DNA from: Microbulbifer guangxiensis
GTDB lineage: Bacteria; Pseudomonadota; Gammaproteobacteria; Pseudomonadales; Cellvibrionaceae
Assembly: GCF_021729075.1 (NCBI RefSeq)
Contig: NZ_JAJSAQ010000008.1
Coordinates: 46,062-110,061, forward strand
Length of the DNA stretch: 64,000 bases
Direction of reading: 5' to 3'
Each line of letters begins with the position of its first letter. The first letter of the stretch is position 1. The notes beneath the pieces are model-generated. The model ran no database searches and was not told the origin of the DNA. It saw only the letters and a program-made list of their open reading frames with translations. Shown one piece after another: positions 1 to 11,328 of this stretch. Both the position numbers and the translations under genes were made by a program.

Positions 1-1
1 A

Positions 2-1147
2 CACGGCACCTACGCGGTGCGCTGGGCCGGCATGGGCGAAGCGCGCACGCTCGACTTTATGCTGGCGCTGAACAAGGCGAAAAACCGCCATGATTTTGAG
101 CGTGCGCTGAAAATGCAGGCCATGCCCAGCATCAATTACGTCTACGCCGATCGCGAGGGCAATATCGGTCATTACTACAATGCCATGTTCCCGCAACGGT
201 TGGATGGCCCGGATTGGGGCCCGGATCTGCCCGGCGATCGCTCAGAGCTGATCTGGCGTGGCTATCGGGATTTCCAGTGGATGCCGAAAACCCGCAACCC
301 GGACTCCGGCCTGGTCTACAACGCCAACAATCCCCCGTTCCAATCCACGGACGGCGATGACGATCCGCGCAGGGCGGATTTCCCGGCTTCCATGGGTATC
401 GAGACCCAGCTGACCAACCGTGCACTGCAGATCGAGGCGCTCTATGGCAGCCGGGAAAAAATCTCGGCAGCGGATTTTGAGCAGCTGAAGTACGACCACC
501 ACTATCACCCCGACAGCTACCAGGTCCGGCGACTGCGGCAGTGGCTGGCGGCGGACAAGCCAGAGAAGCTGAGACAGGGCGAGTACGCGTCCGCGCTACA
601 GGCCCTGCGGGGCTGGAATTTGTCCACCGATCGCGACAACCTGCGCGCGGCGCTGGCGATTCTGACCCTCGCGCCGGTGCAGGAGGCCCGGGGAAAAGAA
701 GTGGCTGACCACGAGCTGGATACTGCGTTCACTGATGCTGTGGATGCTCTGCGGCGGACTCACGGGCGCGTGGAGGTTCCGTTTGGCCAGATCAACCGGC
801 ACGTGCGAGGCGAACAGAGCTGGCCGCTGGATGGCGGACCGGACACTCTGCGGGCGGTTTACGGTGGCCCGCTGAATGACAGCGGCACCTTTGAAAACCG
901 CGCCGGTGACAGCTTTATCATGGTGGTGGAATGGGATCCTGAAGGGCGGGTCAGCTCCCGGGCCATCCATAATTTCGGCTCGGCGACCCTGGATCCGGAC
1001 TCTCCCCATTATGCGGACCAGGCGTCGCTGTTTGCCGACGAGCAGCTGCGCGGGGTGCCCTTCCGGAGGCAGGCGCTCGAGGAACGGGTGAGCCGACAGT
1101 ATCGTCCCGGCACCGCCAGTGTGCTGGCACAGAGCAGCGGCGACTGA
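2..1147 (+). CDS. Penicillin/acyl-homoserine-lactone acylase family protein, 3' part (5' end outside window)
   Basis: This is the C-terminal part of an N-terminal-nucleophile hydrolase of the penicillin G acylase / AHL acylase family. Such enzymes are exported precursors that cleave themselves and hydrolyse amide bonds of acylated substrates such as beta-lactams or quorum-sensing lactones. The frame is open from the first bases (residues HGTYAVRWAG), so the gene begins upstream and the GTG at 17 is not a true start. Beta-subunit features visible are NYVYADREGNIGHYYNAMFP, YNANNPPF and FGQINRHVRGEQSWPLDGG. The catalytic Ser at the spacer/beta junction is not in the window, so substrate cannot be inferred. 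It converges on the NRAMP-like gene with only 17 bp between stop codons and no obvious terminator. Confidence 0.85.
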   Translation, partial: HGTYAVRWAGMGEARTLDFMLALNKAKNRHDFERALKMQAMPSINYVYADREGNIGHYYNAMFPQRLDGPDWGPDLPGDRSELIWRGYRDFQWMPKTRNPDSGLVYNANNPPFQSTDGDDDPRRADFPASMGIETQLTNRALQIEALYGSREKISAADFEQLKYDHHYHPDSYQVRRLRQWLAADKPEKLRQGEYASALQALRGWNLSTDRDNLRAALAILTLAPVQEARGKEVADHELDTAFTDAVDALRRTHGRVEVPFGQINRHVRGEQSWPLDGGPDTLRAVYGGPLNDSGTFENRAGDSFIMVVEWDPEGRVSSRAIHNFGSATLDPDSPHYADQASLFADEQLRGVPFRRQALEERVSRQYRPGTASVLAQSSGD

Positions 1148-1164
1148 TCCGGGAACGCGCGGCC

Positions 1165-2394
1165 TCAAAGCATCCCGAAAGCGGACAACAGGCTGCGTCC
1201 GCCGAGCAGCACGGTAACAAGGAGCACCACGCAACCCAGCAGGTTCTGCCAGTGGCTGTTGCGGTGGGCGCCCAGCCTCGGGGTGTTCATCTCCCACAGC
1301 AGGAAGCCCGTGACGATCGGCAGCAAGAGCCCATTGGCCACCTGCGCGAACCAGATTACCTCTACTGGGCGAACACCGAGGGTGGCAATGAGGCCGCCGC
1401 AAAGCAGCACCGCCAGCCACGCGAGCCTGAAGCCCGTGGCATTCATACCCCTTTGCAGGCCCAGCACGCCACGCAGGGCAAAAGCGGCGGCCAGGGGCGC
1501 GGTCAGTGCAGACGAGATGCCGGCGGCAAACAGGCCGATGCCGAGCAGGATCGAGGCCGCACTGCCGAATAGTGGTGACAGTGCACCGGCAAGCTCTCCA
1601 GCGTCCTCCAGCTGAATCTGGTGCCGGAAAAAGGCCGATGCCGCGGTGGCAAGGATGGCAATGGAAATGAGTCCGCCCAGGGGGATGGAAAAAAACAGGT
1701 CGCGTCGGGCCTCCGGCAATTGCTTTGCATCGTGCCACTTTTCGCTGACGCTGGCGCTGTGCAGGAACAGGTTGTACGGCACCACCGTGGTGCCGATCAG
1801 TGCGATGACCGTCAGTGCTGCGCCATCCGGAATGCCCGGGATCAGCAGCCCCTGTATCAGCTCACCGAGGTTCGGGCGGGTAACGGCAAAAGTAGCGAGA
1901 AACGCGAGACTCATCAGCGCCACCAGGGCGACCAGCGCCTGCTCGATCACGCGGTAGTTTCCCTTCCACAGCAATCCAAACGCGATGGCAGTGATCAACA
2001 CCGCGGGCACATTGAGTGTGGTACTTTCCGTTGCGAACAGGTCACCGGAAAACGCGGTCACACCCACCGAAGCGCCGGCAATATTGCCGCCCTGGTAGGC
2101 GGCATTGCCAATGAAAATGGCACTGACCACCAGCGCCGTAGCTGACCAGCGGGCGAACGGGTGCTGGAAGCTCTCGCGGATATTTTCCCCCAGGCCCCGC
2201 TGGGTGACGATACCGAGGCGGGCCGCCATCTCCTGCAGGACCATGCTGGCGCAGACCGAAAAAAGCAGTGCCCAGAGCAGTGCGTAACCGAAATTGGCCC
2301 CGGCGAGGGAGGCGGTGATCACAGTGCCGGGCCCGATAAAGGCTGCGGTCACCATGGTGGCGGGGCCGATTTCCCGCAGCTTGCCGATTTTCAT
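1165..2394 (-). CDS. NRAMP/SLC11-family transporter with non-canonical metal-site residues
   Basis: A 409-residue inner-membrane protein with about 11 hydrophobic segments, matching the NRAMP (MntH) family in length and layout. The canonical transition-metal motif in TM1 (DPGN) is replaced by GPGT at residues 21-24, and the TM6 motif (usually M/A-P-H) reads VVPYNLFLHSA around residues 204-214. Family members with such changes are not typical Mn/Fe importers, so mntH would be over-specific. The gene lies 74 bp downstream of uvrA on the same strand, without a convincing Shine-Dalgarno sequence or own promoter, and may be read from uvrA. Substrate is unknown; a divalent cation or an altered selectivity is an inference. 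Confidence 0.85.
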   Translation of the reverse strand: MKIGKLREIGPATMVTAAFIGPGTVITASLAGANFGYALLWALLFSVCASMVLQEMAARLGIVTQRGLGENIRESFQHPFARWSATALVVSAIFIGNAAYQGGNIAGASVGVTAFSGDLFATESTTLNVPAVLITAIAFGLLWKGNYRVIEQALVALVALMSLAFLATFAVTRPNLGELIQGLLIPGIPDGAALTVIALIGTTVVPYNLFLHSASVSEKWHDAKQLPEARRDLFFSIPLGGLISIAILATAASAFFRHQIQLEDAGELAGALSPLFGSAASILLGIGLFAAGISSALTAPLAAAFALRGVLGLQRGMNATGFRLAWLAVLLCGGLIATLGVRPVEVIWFAQVANGLLLPIVTGFLLWEMNTPRLGAHRNSHWQNLLGCVVLLVTVLLGGRSLLSAFGML

Positions 2395-2468
2395 TATTGT
2401 TATGCTCGTGCCGGTTTTCGTTTTTCAGGGCTGGGCGACGGGCCGGCTCACCGATCGCCCCGCAGCAT

Positions 2469-5294
<2,826 letters not shown>

Positions 5295-5327
5295 GCTCTA
5301 CCTATCAGTTGGCCGGAAAAACAGCGA

Positions 5328-5355
5328 AGTATAAGCCCGCCGTCAAGTGCGCCAA
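5328..5355 (-). promoter_or_regulatory. Candidate sigma-70 promoter of uvrA
   Basis: On the minus strand TTGGCG (5355-5350) and TATACT (5333-5328) are separated by 16 bp, placing transcription start about 25-30 bp before the uvrA ATG. The -10 matches consensus at five of six positions and the -35 at four. Inferred from sequence only. Confidence 0.5.
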
Positions 5356-5376
5356 AACCACCCCGCGGGGTGAAGG

Positions 5377-5407
5377 CCGGATCCCCGTGCTTACGTTAGG
5401 GATCCGG
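5377..5407. promoter_or_regulatory. 9-bp inverted repeat between uvrA and MFS promoters
   Basis: CCGGATCCC at 5377-5385 and GGGATCCGG at 5399-5407 form a perfect 9-bp inverted repeat with a 13-bp spacer. It lies just upstream of the candidate uvrA -35 and about 75 bp upstream of the MFS -35. A 12-bp palindrome (5360-5371) sits beside it. An operator is possible; no regulator is identified. Confidence 0.35.
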
Positions 5408-5482
5408 TGGGCGGATTCCAAGCGGCGTTGCTGGAGCTGACGGGAGTGTGACGGTGGAGTCGGGGAGCTCGCGGAGTCGCCA

Positions 5483-5511
5483 CTGACCAACCCGTGCGCC
5501 ACTGGTACAAT
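5483..5511 (+). promoter_or_regulatory. Candidate promoter of the MFS transporter gene
   Basis: CTGACC (5483-5488), a 17-bp spacer and TACAAT (5506-5511), followed by the GC-rich discriminator GCGCGCCC. The same -10/discriminator arrangement recurs in the rRNA-type promoters at the right end of the window. Confidence 0.6.
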
Positions 5512-5547
5512 GCGCGCCCTCAGCCAACAGTCGTGTCCCGGATTGCC

Positions 5548-6714
5548 ATGAATTCCACTGAGCGCCGCGCCCTCGCGGGCCTCGCGTCCCTGTACGTATT
5601 TCGCATGCTAGGCCTGTTCATGGTGCTGCCGGTGCTGTCCGTCTATGGTGCGGACTACGAGGGCAGCACCCCGGCCCTGCTCGGCATTGCACTGGGCGCC
5701 TACGGCCTGAGCCAGGCCCTGCTGCAGATCCCGCTGGGCATGCTGTCCGATCGCTGGGGGCGCAAGCCGGTGATCTACATGGGGCTGGCTGTCTTTGCGC
5801 TGGGCAGCCTGCTGGCGGCTCAGACGGACTCGGTTTACGGGCTGATTGCCGGCCGGGTCCTGCAGGGCTGCGGCGCCATTGCCGCGGCCACCATGGCGCT
5901 GATGGCGGACCTGACCCGCTACGAGAACCGCGGCAAGGCCATGGCGGCCATCGGCGCGGCGATCGGGCTCGCTTTCATGCTGGCGGTGATCCTCGGTCCG
6001 TTGCTGGCGGGGATCGGTGGCCTCGCGGCCATCTTCTGGCTGACCGCCGCGCTGGCCCTGCTGGGACTGCTGATCGCCTGGCGGCTGGTGCCCGACCCAC
6101 AACAGGCGCAGGGCCCAGGCGTGTATCGGGGCGGCTTCCGCGCCGTGCTCGGCAATGGCGAAATCTGGCAGCTGGTCAGTGGGGTCTTCTTCTCACACCT
6201 GCTGCTCACCGCGCTGTTCGTGCCGCTGCCACCGCTGCTGGTGGACCTGCTGGACCTGCCGGGGGCACAGCACTGGAAGCTTTACGGACCGCTGATGTTC
6301 GGCTCGTTTGTGTTGATGCTGCCGCTGATGCGGCTTGCTGAGCGCAGTGGTCGTGTACCGCTGGCACTGGGACTGGCGGTCGCCGGGCTCGGCGCAGGTA
6401 TCCTGGCATTGTGGGCAGGCAGCCGCTGGCTGTTGGTGGGCCTGCTGGCGGTGTTCTTCATTGCCTTCAACCTGCTGGAGGCCCTGTTGCCGGCACAGCT
6501 GACCCGCTCGGCCCCGGCTGAGGCCCGCGGCGGTGCGTCCGGGCTCTACGCCACGCTGCAGTTCCTGGGGGCTTTTGTCGGTGGTGTGCTCGGCGGTTAC
6601 CTGTACGGTGCGGGCGGCGCCGGGGCGGTCGCGCTGATGGGGCTCGCGGTGGTGGTGTTGTGGGCGCTGCTCTGGTGGCGGCTGGGGGCGCGCCTGTTGT
6701 ATGCTGCTGGATAA
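5548..6714 (+). CDS. Major facilitator superfamily transporter (YajR-like)
   Basis: A 388-residue inner-membrane protein with 12 predicted hydrophobic segments and the MFS motif A in the loop after TM2 (GMLSDRWGRKPVI), plus motif-like GRVLQGCGA in TM4. It resembles YajR-type drug-efflux proteins but ends after TM12 without a C-terminal soluble domain. I chose ATG 5548 (MNSTERRALAGLASLYVFR) because it gives a normal cytosolic N-terminus and lies 37 bp after the -10 box; the frame is open further upstream. It is flanked by uvrA (divergent) and ssb (same strand, 106 bp gap), a neighbourhood conserved in Pseudomonas. Substrate unknown. Confidence 0.88.
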   Translation: MNSTERRALAGLASLYVFRMLGLFMVLPVLSVYGADYEGSTPALLGIALGAYGLSQALLQIPLGMLSDRWGRKPVIYMGLAVFALGSLLAAQTDSVYGLIAGRVLQGCGAIAAATMALMADLTRYENRGKAMAAIGAAIGLAFMLAVILGPLLAGIGGLAAIFWLTAALALLGLLIAWRLVPDPQQAQGPGVYRGGFRAVLGNGEIWQLVSGVFFSHLLLTALFVPLPPLLVDLLDLPGAQHWKLYGPLMFGSFVLMLPLMRLAERSGRVPLALGLAVAGLGAGILALWAGSRWLLVGLLAVFFIAFNLLEALLPAQLTRSAPAEARGGASGLYATLQFLGAFVGGVLGGYLYGAGGAGAVALMGLAVVVLWALLWWRLGARLLYAAG

Positions 6715-6781
6715 ATATCCAAATAAATGCCGCCGGTCTGCTGGACGGATTGGCGGTGCTGTCCAACCCGAATTCAATTCC

Positions 6782-6798
6782 GCGGATCGCTGATCCGC
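6782..6798 (+). promoter_or_regulatory. 17-bp perfect hairpin in the ssb 5' region
   Basis: GCGGATC, GCT, GATCCGC form a perfect 7-bp stem with a 3-nt loop, ending 22 bp before the ssb start and just before the purine-rich ribosome-binding site GAGAGGAGAGG. It could be an operator or an mRNA structure affecting ssb translation; no T-run follows, so it is not a typical terminator. Confidence 0.35.
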
Positions 6799-6820
6799 AC
6801 GCACGAGAGAGGAGAGGCCA

Positions 6821-7417
6821 ATGGCCCGGGGAATCAATAAAGTCATCCTGATCGGCAATCTGGGCGCAGACCCGGAAACCCGCTACATGCCCAGCGGCGG
6901 CGCTGTTACCAATGTGAACCTGGCGACTTCCGAAACCTGGAAGGACAAGCAGACCGGCCAGCAGCAGGAGCGCACCGAGTGGCACCGGGTAGTGTTCTTC
7001 AACCGCCTGGCAGAGATCGCCGGCGAGTACCTGCGCAAAGGCAGCAAGGTCTACATCGAGGGCAGCCTGCGCACCCGCAAGTGGCAGGACAAGCAGTCCG
7101 GTCAGGACCGCTACACCACCGAGATCGTCGCCAGCGAAATGCAGATGCTGGATGGCCGCGGTGAGCAGGGTGGCTACAACCAGGGCATGGGTGGCTATGA
7201 CCAGCAGCAGGGCGGCGGCTACGGCCAGCAGCAGGGCGGTGGTTTCCAGCAGGGCGGTGGCCAGGCTGACTACGGCCAGGGCCGCTCCGCACCGTCCCCG
7301 ATGGCGCCCTCCCAGGGCGGTGGTCACTCCGGTAACCAGGGTGGTGGCAATCAGGGCGGCAACCAGGGCCCTGCCGGCGGTTTCGATAACAGCTTCGACG
7401 ACGATATCCCGTTCTAA
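6821..7417 (+). CDS. ssb: Single-stranded DNA-binding protein
   Basis: SSB coats single-stranded DNA in replication, recombination and repair and recruits partners through its C-terminal tip. The first ~110 residues are an OB fold ([19 protein letters not shown]..., [35 protein letters not shown]). This is followed by a long Gly/Gln-rich linker with repeated GGG/QQQ stretches (about residues 113-185) and the acidic tip DDDIPF. Total length is 198 residues, somewhat longer than E. coli SSB because of the linker. The start is supported by the GAGAGGAGAGG ribosome-binding site. It follows the MFS gene and precedes an SDR-like gene by 15 bp. Confidence 0.98.
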   Translation: MARGINKVILIGNLGADPETRYMPSGGAVTNVNLATSETWKDKQTGQQQERTEWHRVVFFNRLAEIAGEYLRKGSKVYIEGSLRTRKWQDKQSGQDRYTTEIVASEMQMLDGRGEQGGYNQGMGGYDQQQGGGYGQQQGGGFQQGGGQADYGQGRSAPSPMAPSQGGGHSGNQGGGNQGGNQGPAGGFDNSFDDDIPF

Positions 7418-7432
7418 GGGCCGGAACATCCC

Positions 7433-8272
7433 GTGCAAGTCCATCACACCGGGTATACACCGGATTCGGTCGCGGTTGTCGGCTCCGGTGGCAAGGTCGA
7501 CGGCATGCTGCAGAAACGCCTGCAGCGAGCCGGCTTTCGTGTGCAGCTGCTGACCACTGCAGAGCTGGAAAAGCTGCGGCCGGGAGCGATCGTGGTGAAT
7601 GCGATCTGCCTCGGCGGCACGGAAGCGATGGACGCTGCGCTGGCCACCTGCCGCACGCTGGCAGCTGCCAATGCGGGCCCGCTGGTGCACATTTCTTCCT
7701 ACCGGGTGTTCCCCGGGGGTACCCGCAAACGCTATGACGAGGACGATGAGCCGGCCCCTGTCTCAGAGCGGGGGGAGCTGTGGCTCGCCTGTGAAGAAGC
7801 CCTGCGCGGCAGCCCGGCAGTGACCCTCCTGCGCTTTGGCTGGCTGGTCGATCGCAGCGAGCAGGCCCTGCTTGGTCGTATCCTGAAGGGTATTCTGTCC
7901 GGGGAGTCCCTGGCGCTCGATGACCAGAGTGCCGGGAGTCCGGTGACCCTGGCAGATCTCTGTCGGGTGGTCGTGGCGGTGGTGCAGCAGCTGGCGAGCG
8001 GTGCCCCCAGATCGGGCACCTACCACTATGGTGCGGCAGACGCCTGTACTGCCCTCGAATTCGGGCGCGAGGTGCTCGAGCGGGCCCAGTCGTTTTACGA
8101 TGAGGACTTCGGCGTGACGCTGGAAGCGGTGCCGGGCACAGAAAACCGGAGCCGGGTGCTGGCCGCCGAAAAGCTGCGGGATGTGTTTGGTATCCAGCAG
8201 CGCAGCTGGCGGCAGGGCCTGACCCGACAGGTGGAGCTGTGGCTCGAGCGCCTGGGAGCCGGTAACCAGTAA
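7433..8272 (+). CDS. RmlD-like SDR family NAD(P)-binding protein (sugar-nucleotide reductase type)
   Basis: A 279-residue cytoplasmic protein resembling extended short-chain dehydrogenases of the RmlD/MAT2B type (dTDP-4-dehydrorhamnose reductase-like). It shows an N-terminal Rossmann-like segment with GSGGKVDG in place of the usual GxxGxxG, a central VHISSYRVFPG strand, and an LLRFGWLVDRSEQALLGRILKGI segment typical of RmlD-like proteins. The classical YxxxK catalytic pair is not evident; the corresponding region reads ERGELWLACEEALR, so enzymatic activity is uncertain. The GTG start follows ssb by only 15 bp, suggesting co-transcription, and a strong terminator follows at 8301. Substrate unknown. 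Confidence 0.65.
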   Translation: MQVHHTGYTPDSVAVVGSGGKVDGMLQKRLQRAGFRVQLLTTAELEKLRPGAIVVNAICLGGTEAMDAALATCRTLAAANAGPLVHISSYRVFPGGTRKRYDEDDEPAPVSERGELWLACEEALRGSPAVTLLRFGWLVDRSEQALLGRILKGILSGESLALDDQSAGSPVTLADLCRVVVAVVQQLASGAPRSGTYHYGAADACTALEFGREVLERAQSFYDEDFGVTLEAVPGTENRSRVLAAEKLRDVFGIQQRSWRQGLTRQVELWLERLGAGNQ

Positions 8273-8300
8273 GCCCCGGGAGATAGGGTCGGGATCAATG

Positions 8301-8336
8301 AAAAAGGGCGGAACCGTTGCCGGTTCCGCCCTTTTT
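8301..8336. terminator. Bidirectional intrinsic terminator
   Basis: A perfect 15-bp inverted repeat (AAAAAGGGCGGAACC / GGTTCCGCCCTTTTT) with a 6-nt loop, A-run on one side and T-run on the other. It lies between convergent genes (the SDR-like gene and fabB) and can terminate both. Confidence 0.92.
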
Positions 8337-8358
8337 GCGTTTCAGCGAGTGGCTGCTA

Positions 8359-9582
8359 TCAGACCTTGTCGAATACCAGACAGGCGTTGGTGCCGCCGAA
8401 GCCGAAGCTGTTGGACAGGGCACGCTGGATCTTCGCGTCGCGTTTTTCGGTCACCAGGTCCATGCCCTCGGCCTCCGGATCGCGATTCTCCACGTTTGCA
8501 GAAGCGGCAATGAAGTCGTTCTGCATCATCAGCAGGCAGTAGATCGCCTCCTGAACGCCGGCGGCACCGAGGGAGTGGCCGGTCAGTGACTTGGTGGAGG
8601 CGAAGGGCGGTACCTTGTCGCCGAAGACTTCGCGCATGGCGCGCAGCTCGGCCACGTCGCCCACCGGGGTGGAGGTGCCGTGGGTGTTGATGTAGTCCAC
8701 GCCGCCTTCCAGGCCCTTGCCGTCCATGCCAGCCAGCGCCTGCTGCATGCAGCGCACGGCGCCCTCACCGCTGGGGGCCACCATGTCGTAGCCGTCGGAG
8801 GTGGCGCCGTAGCCGGTCAGCTCCGCGTAGATGGTGGCGCCGCGGGCCTTGGCGTGCTCCATCTCCTCCAGCACCAGGCAGCCGCCACCACCGGCGATCA
8901 CGAAGCCGTCGCGGTCCGCATCGTAGGGGCGGGAAGCGCGCTCGGGCGTGTCGTTGTACTTGCTGGACAGGGCGCCCATGGCGTCGAACAGGTGCGTCAG
9001 GCTCCAGGCCAGCTCCTCACCGCCACCGGCAAAGACGATGTCCTGCTTGCCCATCTGGATCAGTTCGGCGCCGTTGCCGATACAGTGTGCACTGGTGGCG
9101 CAGGCGGAGGAGATGCTGTAGTTCACCCCCTTGATCTTGAACGGTGTGGCCAGGCACGCGGAGACGGTGCTGCCCATGACCTGGGGTACGCGGTAGGCAC
9201 CCACGCGACGGACGCCCTTAGCTTTCAGGGTCTGCGCCGCGTCGATGATGGCGGCGGTAGAGGTTCCGCCGGAGCCCATCACCAGGCCGGTGCGCGGGTT
9301 GGAGATATCACTCTCCTCCAGCCCGGAGATGCGGATGGCCTCCTGCATGGCGATATAGGCATAGGCGGCGGAGTCGCCCATGAAACGCAGGTGCTTGCGG
9401 TCGATATGCTCCTTGAAGTCGATATCGACGGGGCAGGCTACCTGGCTGCGTAGCCCCAGCTCCTGATATTCCTCCTGGAAGCGAATGCCGCTGCGGCCTT
9501 CTTTCAGGGACGCGGTGACCGCCTCCAGATTGGTGCCAATGCAGGACGTAATGCCCATTCCGGTGATCGCAACCCGACGCAT
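8359..9582 (-). CDS. fabB: 3-oxoacyl-ACP synthase I
   Basis: FabB is the beta-ketoacyl-ACP synthase needed to elongate the cis-unsaturated intermediate made by FabA. The 407-residue product has the thiolase fold with the active-site Cys in [12 protein letters not shown] and the two catalytic His in [11 protein letters not shown] and [12 protein letters not shown], and ends with the FGFGGTNA motif. It lies 75 bp downstream of fabA on the same strand, the standard fabAB operon for anaerobic-type unsaturated fatty acid synthesis. A GGAG ribosome-binding site lies 7 nt before the ATG. Confidence 0.97.
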   Translation of the reverse strand: MRRVAITGMGITSCIGTNLEAVTASLKEGRSGIRFQEEYQELGLRSQVACPVDIDFKEHIDRKHLRFMGDSAAYAYIAMQEAIRISGLEESDISNPRTGLVMGSGGTSTAAIIDAAQTLKAKGVRRVGAYRVPQVMGSTVSACLATPFKIKGVNYSISSACATSAHCIGNGAELIQMGKQDIVFAGGGEELAWSLTHLFDAMGALSSKYNDTPERASRPYDADRDGFVIAGGGGCLVLEEMEHAKARGATIYAELTGYGATSDGYDMVAPSGEGAVRCMQQALAGMDGKGLEGGVDYINTHGTSTPVGDVAELRAMREVFGDKVPPFASTKSLTGHSLGAAGVQEAIYCLLMMQNDFIAASANVENRDPEAEGMDLVTEKRDAKIQRALSNSFGFGGTNACLVFDKV

Positions 9583-9657
9583 AGTGGTCTCCGTAAAGCT
9601 TGTCGACTTTGGACGTTGTTATTGTTTGTTCGGTCCGGTGTCCGGCAGACGACTGGA

Positions 9658-10182
9658 TTAAAAGTTGTCTGTGCGGGTGAACAGGCCGACGCGCAGGTCC
9701 TTGGCTGTGTAAATCTCGCGTCCATCCACAGAGACAGACCCGTCACCGATACCCATCACCAGCTTGCGCTCGACCAGCCGGCTCATCTGGATATGGTAAG
9801 TGACTTTTTTCGCTGTCGGCAAAATCTGGCCGGTGAATTTCACTTCACCGCAGCCGAGGGCGCGACCGCGGCCCGGATTGCCCTTCCAGGCCAGGAAGTA
9901 GCCGAGCAGCTGCCACATGGCGTCGAGGCCGAGGCAGCCGGGCATGACCGGGTCACCGGGGAAGTGGCACTCGAAGAACCACAGGTCCGGGTGGATATCC
10001 AGCTCGGCGATCAGCTCGCCCTTGCCGTAGGCGCCACCGTCTTTTGACACGTGGGTGATGCGGTCGAGCATCAGCATATTGGGGGCCGGCAGCTGGGCGT
10101 TGCCCGGGCCGAACATTTCACCCCGAGAACAGGCCAGCAGTTCTTCGCGGGTATAGCTACTTTTCTGAACGAAATTACTCAT
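9658..10182 (-). CDS. fabA: 3-hydroxydecanoyl-ACP dehydratase/isomerase
   Basis: FabA dehydrates 3-hydroxydecanoyl-ACP and isomerises trans-2- to cis-3-decenoyl-ACP, the branch point to unsaturated fatty acids. The hotdog-fold signature with the catalytic His is visible in [19 protein letters not shown], whose Asp lies 14 residues later, followed by [13 protein letters not shown] start at ATG 10182 ([16 protein letters not shown]), giving 174 residues, close to the 171-172 of well-studied FabA proteins; the frame is open 13 codons further up but has no supporting ribosome-binding site. A good promoter lies 38 bp upstream. First gene of the fabA-fabB operon. Confidence 0.97.
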   Translation of the reverse strand: MSNFVQKSSYTREELLACSRGEMFGPGNAQLPAPNMLMLDRITHVSKDGGAYGKGELIAELDIHPDLWFFECHFPGDPVMPGCLGLDAMWQLLGYFLAWKGNPGRGRALGCGEVKFTGQILPTAKKVTYHIQMSRLVERKLVMGIGDGSVSVDGREIYTAKDLRVGLFTRTDNF

Positions 10183-10219
10183 TTTGTTCCCGATTTTGGG
10201 CGTTTTTACAAGAGCGGGC

Positions 10220-10247
10220 ATTCTAAGGGTTGGAGGTTTCTTGTCCA
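10220..10247 (-). promoter_or_regulatory. Candidate promoter of fabA-fabB
   Basis: On the minus strand TGGACA (10247-10242), a 16-bp spacer and TAGAAT (10225-10220). Each hexamer matches sigma-70 consensus at five of six positions. I did not recognise a FabR or DesT-like palindrome overlapping it. Confidence 0.65.
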
Positions 10248-10441
10248 GTCGGTCACCGGCCTATTTGTGACTGGCACGGGGTTTGCTGACTAATTCGCAG
10301 TGGTTTCTTGCCGCAAATGCCCATCCGGCCTTGGCCTGGCGCGACATGGGCGCTGTAACTGAATCTGGCCATGAAAATGTGCTAACTTGCGTGTCCGGCG
10401 CTGGGGGAGCGCCCTCTATCGACAATGGGGATGTAATAAGA

Positions 10442-11287
10442 ATGCTGAAAAAATGTCTGTTTCCGGTGGCCGGCTACGGCACCCGGTTCCTGCCCGCCAC
10501 CAAAGCCATGCCGAAAGAGATGTTGCCGCTGGTGAATAAGCCACTGGTCCAGTACGGCGTGGAGGAAGCCATCGAGGCCGGCCTGACCGAGATCGGTTTC
10601 GTGACCGGTCGTGGCAAACGGGCCATCGAGGATCACTTCGATACCAATTTCGAGCTCGAGCACCAGATCTCCGGCACCGGCAAGGAGAAGTACCTGGAGA
10701 GCGTACGCCGTGTCATCGACCAGGCCAGCTTCTCCTACACCCGCCAGGGCGAAATGCGAGGCCTCGGCGATGCCATCCTGCAGGGCCAGCGCCTGATCGG
10801 CGACGAGGCGTTTGCGGTGGTGCTGGCGGACGACCTGTGCCTCAATGACGGACTGGGCGTGCTCGGTCAGATGGTCGAGCTCTACAAGCAGTTCCGCTGC
10901 AGCATCGTGGCGGTGGAAGAGGTGCCCCGGGAGCATATCCACAAGTTCGGCGTGATTGCCGGCAATGAAATCAAGCCCGGCCTGTGGCAGGTCACCGACA
11001 TGGTGGAGAAACCGCCGGCGGAAGAGGCGCCCAGCAATATGGCCATCATCGGCCGTTACATCCTCACACCGGATATCTTCGACCTGATCCGGGAGACCCC
11101 GCCGGGCAAGAACGGCGAGGTACAGATTACCGACGCTCTGCTGGCGCAGGCCCAGCGCGGCTGTGTGCTCGCGTACAACTTCAAGGGCCGCCGTTTCGAC
11201 TGTGGTTCAGTGGACGGCTTTATCGAAGCCACCAATTTTGTCTACGAAAATGTCTACCTGCCGGAGCAGGCGGAACTCGAGAAGTAA
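10442..11287 (+). CDS. galU: UTP-glucose-1-phosphate uridylyltransferase
   Basis: GalU makes UDP-glucose from UTP and glucose-1-phosphate, feeding lipopolysaccharide, exopolysaccharide and trehalose synthesis. The 281-residue protein begins MLKKCLFPVAGYGTRFLPATK, the nucleotidyltransferase signature, and contains the typical PKEMLPLVNKPLVQYGVEEA and DDLCLN segments. The ATG at 10442 matches the family N-terminus; the frame is open about 50 codons further upstream, but those residues are not GalU-like. It is followed 41 bp later by the phosphomannomutase gene, so the pair probably forms a small sugar-nucleotide operon. Confidence 0.97.
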   Translation: MLKKCLFPVAGYGTRFLPATKAMPKEMLPLVNKPLVQYGVEEAIEAGLTEIGFVTGRGKRAIEDHFDTNFELEHQISGTGKEKYLESVRRVIDQASFSYTRQGEMRGLGDAILQGQRLIGDEAFAVVLADDLCLNDGLGVLGQMVELYKQFRCSIVAVEEVPREHIHKFGVIAGNEIKPGLWQVTDMVEKPPAEEAPSNMAIIGRYILTPDIFDLIRETPPGKNGEVQITDALLAQAQRGCVLAYNFKGRRFDCGSVDGFIEATNFVYENVYLPEQAELEK

Positions 11288-11328
11288 CAACCAGGTGTGA
11301 CAACAAGAAGTAACAAGGGAAGTCATTG

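Noticed and set aside
5308..5327. Possible LexA box (CTGT-N-type) between the uvrA promoter and start
   Set aside because: Only the first half (CTGT) matches; the second half lacks ACAG. SOS control cannot be claimed.
6467..7690. Minus-strand open frame across ssb and the SDR-like gene
   Set aside because: Composition is that of antisense GC-rich DNA, and it overlaps the clearly coding ssb.
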